Source: Bacillus sp. Marseille-Q3570 (GTDB taxonomy: Bacteria; Bacillota; Bacilli; Bacillales; Fictibacillaceae). From it: a stretch of 64,000 nt of DNA. The stretch's first letter is position 1. Each line of letters begins with the position of its first letter. A program made the position numbers and the translations under genes. Shown piece by piece: positions 63,301-64,000 of the stretch. The stretch spans positions 40,450 through 104,449 of the forward strand of contig NZ_CAMGYZ010000015.1 in the NCBI RefSeq assembly GCF_946151055.1, in the 5' to 3' direction. The notes beneath the pieces were generated by a model. It ran no database searches. It was not told where the DNA came from and saw only the letters and a program-made list of their open reading frames with translations.

Positions 63301-63400
63301 AGATCGGCTCTCCATTCGGCCTGGTCACCCAGATCAAGAACTTCCCTCTTTCATCGAGGGATGGTATGAATGTCATTTGCAAGTGATAATATGTAATCAT
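60386..63400 (-). CDS. ywqA: SNF2-family DNA helicase/ATPase (YwqA-like)
   Basis: A 1004-residue protein. Residues 1-500 hold the SNF2-associated bacterial domain with low motif content. The ATPase core (about 535-1000) begins LRPYQKKGFQWL, motif I DDMGLGKTIQA, motif II LDEAQMIKN, motif III LTGTPMENRLEELW, motif V KAGGVGLNLT and motif VI ENQATDRAYRIGQ. Such proteins move along double-stranded DNA and remodel protein-DNA complexes, RapA-like. GGGAG lies seven bases before the ATG. It is the first gene of a pair with the SWIM protein. Confidence 0.92.
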   Translation of the reverse strand: MITYYHLQMTFIPSLDERGKFLIWVTRPNGEPISISKSRLQWLLGESGLSHVFTSEQEECKTLMVEWDEEFYEVEGMLVDMWRVYLYLQKPVAHRTEGSFYFGESFVYWESVARSIETLIRRGQYFPTIYEISKEKRHYVYAQWMLSRKVLEGGAMSNWLKTASPLIFSFEHLSTFPIREWQNLMLDIWTDQILKLFLTSGPEIDLDVGNSDIMNIWEKALLDPNASFFHIVEKKDEIQKLHVLIREVRKWHSPLSSDSYRTLEKGLLHFKQQFIQTGFNATSLEIDCFPLSDESMSSWAIQIYVKGTEKEEKLRVPLDDPKVMRSHIKGWVDDRLNYLVQMDDLLYKSQRQLREFGSTEITLDTLRALHGNLSVLKSMEINLTFPAGWSFRSLENKDVKVTLNVKNNGDQGIGLSSLLDFDWQIAIGDIEMSVEDFKRLVRSQAYIIQRDDTWIMLPQAKIDQIYDEISELEPLVRNKSSFATLVGVASNNNDFDSDIEFQIDREVHDYLENFLAPTEEKYEIPETFNGILRPYQKKGFQWLRSHRDRRIGVCLADDMGLGKTIQAISYLLDSGQEDGPHLIVSPTSVLGNWKREFERFAPSLNVSIHHGADRAQDELTFQQFLHGQDVIITSYALVLRDHDLFKDYHWNTMILDEAQMIKNPTTKQSKIVRSLKAVHRIALTGTPMENRLEELWSICDFLNPGYLGNRTSFSQQFIRPIEKEGNTERVEVLKRLIQPFLLRRSKMQTSIVEELPEKTETKIHCQLTKEQASLYQMVVDQIREKLLKATGMERRGTILGGITRLKQVCNHPALLTWEEPHAAHSGKITKFLDILREDVKAEEKALVFTQYVKMGEMLEKLLVNEEPDIKVFFLHGGIPSQKREQLLKKFRENRKKCVFILSIKAGGVGLNLTEANHVIHLDRWWNPAVENQATDRAYRIGQEQNVQVYKMITQGTLEEGIDRLIDRKSELTSQIVNHEDQWVTEMSDNEFIELIQLREKVLNS

Positions 63401-63590
63401 CGACTAACTCCCATTGGAATCCAGTTTCCTCAAATTTTGTCCATAACGTCTATTTTACCATATTTCTTGAAATGTATAAATTGCGTCATTGCTTCCCTTG
63501 TTTAAAAGCCTGTGGGAAATTCACAAAAACTATATTTCCACCGAATTCACCCCCTTCGTGGCTAAAGAATGGGATTCCAAACTTTTAAAG

Positions 63591-63779
63591 GTTAACGGAC
63601 ATAGGAGACCTTATTTTGCGGTAAATGCCACTTTTATTTAAGTTAACGGACACCACAGACCTTATTTAATGCAAACTCATAGAAATCAATCGTTTAACAG
63701 ACAGATAGCGTCTCTCATGTCCGTTAAGTCTCTTAAAACCCTCTATAGTTCTCAAATAACGGCCCTCATGTCCGTTAAC
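63591..63779. repeat. repeat family E, cluster of four opposed units
   Basis: Forward units GTTAACGGACATAGGAGACC (63591) and GTTAACGGACACCACAGACC (63642), each continuing TTATTT, are followed by inverted units TCTCATGTCCGTTAAG (63712) and CCCTCATGTCCGTTAAC (63763). The layout repeats that at 34719-34905. The 510 bp from the helicase start to the IS end contain no gene that I can support. Confidence 0.75.
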
Positions 63780-63873
63780 TTGCATCCTTCATTACATGTG
63801 GTCTTGCCTGGCTCTTTCCTTACTACTGTAGTTTCTTAATTCAACCCAAAACAAAAACCCATCATGCTTTTCT

Positions 63874-64000
63874 TGAACTGTACCCTTAAAAATAGACAGT
63901 TTAATAAAAGGACCTAAGCAGCTAAGAGGTGACCCCGGAATTGTTCTGGGGTCATTCTTTTTAATCCCCATTGATACCTAAAGGAATTGTAGTATTCCAC
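63874..64000 (-). mobile_element. end of an IS3-family insertion sequence, cut by window edge
   Basis: The terminal sequence TGAACTGTACCC ... ATAGACAGTT (63874-63901) looks like an IS3-type terminal inverted repeat. It is followed, 13 bp on, by the stop of a transposase frame read inward. Only one end is in the window, so the size and the target duplication cannot be judged. Confidence 0.65.
63914..64000 (-). CDS. IS3-family transposase OrfB, C-terminal 28 residues
   Basis: The visible frame from base 64000 to the stop at 63914 encodes VEYYNSFRYQWGLKRMTPEQ then FRGHLLAA. The Y-N-x-x-R-Y-Q-x-x-L-x-x-M-T-P core is the standard end of IS150/IS3-group DDE integrase-type transposases, just after the catalytic domain. 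The rest lies outside the window. Whether the element is intact is unknown. Confidence 0.75.
   Translation of the reverse strand: MEYYNSFRYQWGLKRMTPEQFRGHLLAA

Overview
The window looks like chromosome from an endospore-forming, low-GC Gram-positive of the family Bacillaceae. The support is direct: strong AGGAGG-type ribosome binding sites with ATG, GTG and TTG starts; sporulation genes (a SpoIIP amidase, a SleB-type cell-wall hydrolase, a YjcZ-type peptide, a YhcN/YlaJ-type lipoprotein and the KinB activator KapB); and gene neighbourhoods known from Bacillus subtilis (gltA-gltB with divergent gltC, thymidylate synthase-dfrA near ypjP, ykoN/ykoP/ykoQ, yxlE-F-G, ywqA/ywqB). The species cannot be named from the sequence alone. 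Most genes lie on the minus strand.

Layout. 1-9.2 kb: a truncated methyltransferase, a DUF429 gene broken by an in-frame amber codon, a LysE exporter, a quinone-oxidoreductase-type enzyme, a MATE pump, a YjfB-type peptide, a 14-cysteine four-helix protein, mug plus a DUF502 protein, and a TetR/ABC-2 transporter operon with two matching operators on its own promoter. 9.2-14.4 kb: aldo/keto reductase, lipase-like hydrolase, intracellular subtilisin, EgtB. 14.4-21.7 kb: glutamate synthase (gltB, gltA) and its activator gene gltC with a perfect GltC box. 22-30.6 kb: a PrmA-like methyltransferase, a VTT-domain protein, a lipoprotein, the ykoN/ykoP/ykoQ-like cluster, a GDSL esterase, an M42 aminopeptidase, a Nudix hydrolase. 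30.7-41 kb: thioesterase, a frameshifted HD hydrolase, dfrA-thyA, an SPFH protein overlapping a small membrane protein, ypjP, spoIIP, kapB, trhO, a SleB-like hydrolase, and a glutaredoxin whose first redox cysteine codon is UGA.

41.2-48 kb is a seven-gene operon that reads as a complete route from glucose-1-phosphate to an exported sugar: RfbA, RfbB, the aminotransferase WecE and the acetyltransferase WecD would make dTDP-Fuc4NAc. A GT2 transferase would load it on undecaprenyl phosphate, an SMR-type carrier would flip it, and a DUF6044 multi-pass protein would attach it outside the cell. 48.4-50.3 kb is a yxlE-F-G transporter set without sigY. 50.7-56.6 kb holds a second trhO, threonine aldolase, an amidohydrolase, an MFS pump, a 24-residue peptide gene and a YpiP-like methyltransferase. 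56.7-64 kb holds a His-rich YjcZ-like protein, an MMPL transporter relic, brxA, a CvfC-like HEAT-repeat protein, a SWIM protein with an SNF2 helicase, and the end of an IS3-family element at the right edge.

The intergenic DNA is unusually rich in dispersed repeats. I see at least five families: a ~290-bp element (A), a ~200-bp element (B), a ~100-bp hairpin element (C), a ~30-bp remnant (D), and ~25-bp units arranged in opposing clusters (E). There is also one seven-unit 21-bp tandem array.

The most interesting candidate is the UGA-interrupted glutaredoxin at 40675-40920. It has its own ribosome binding site upstream of the UGA and a perfect 7-bp stem-loop at bacterial-SECIS distance. This makes a selenoprotein plausible, but a nonsense mutation or base error cannot be excluded, particularly because two other genes in the window also carry single lesions.
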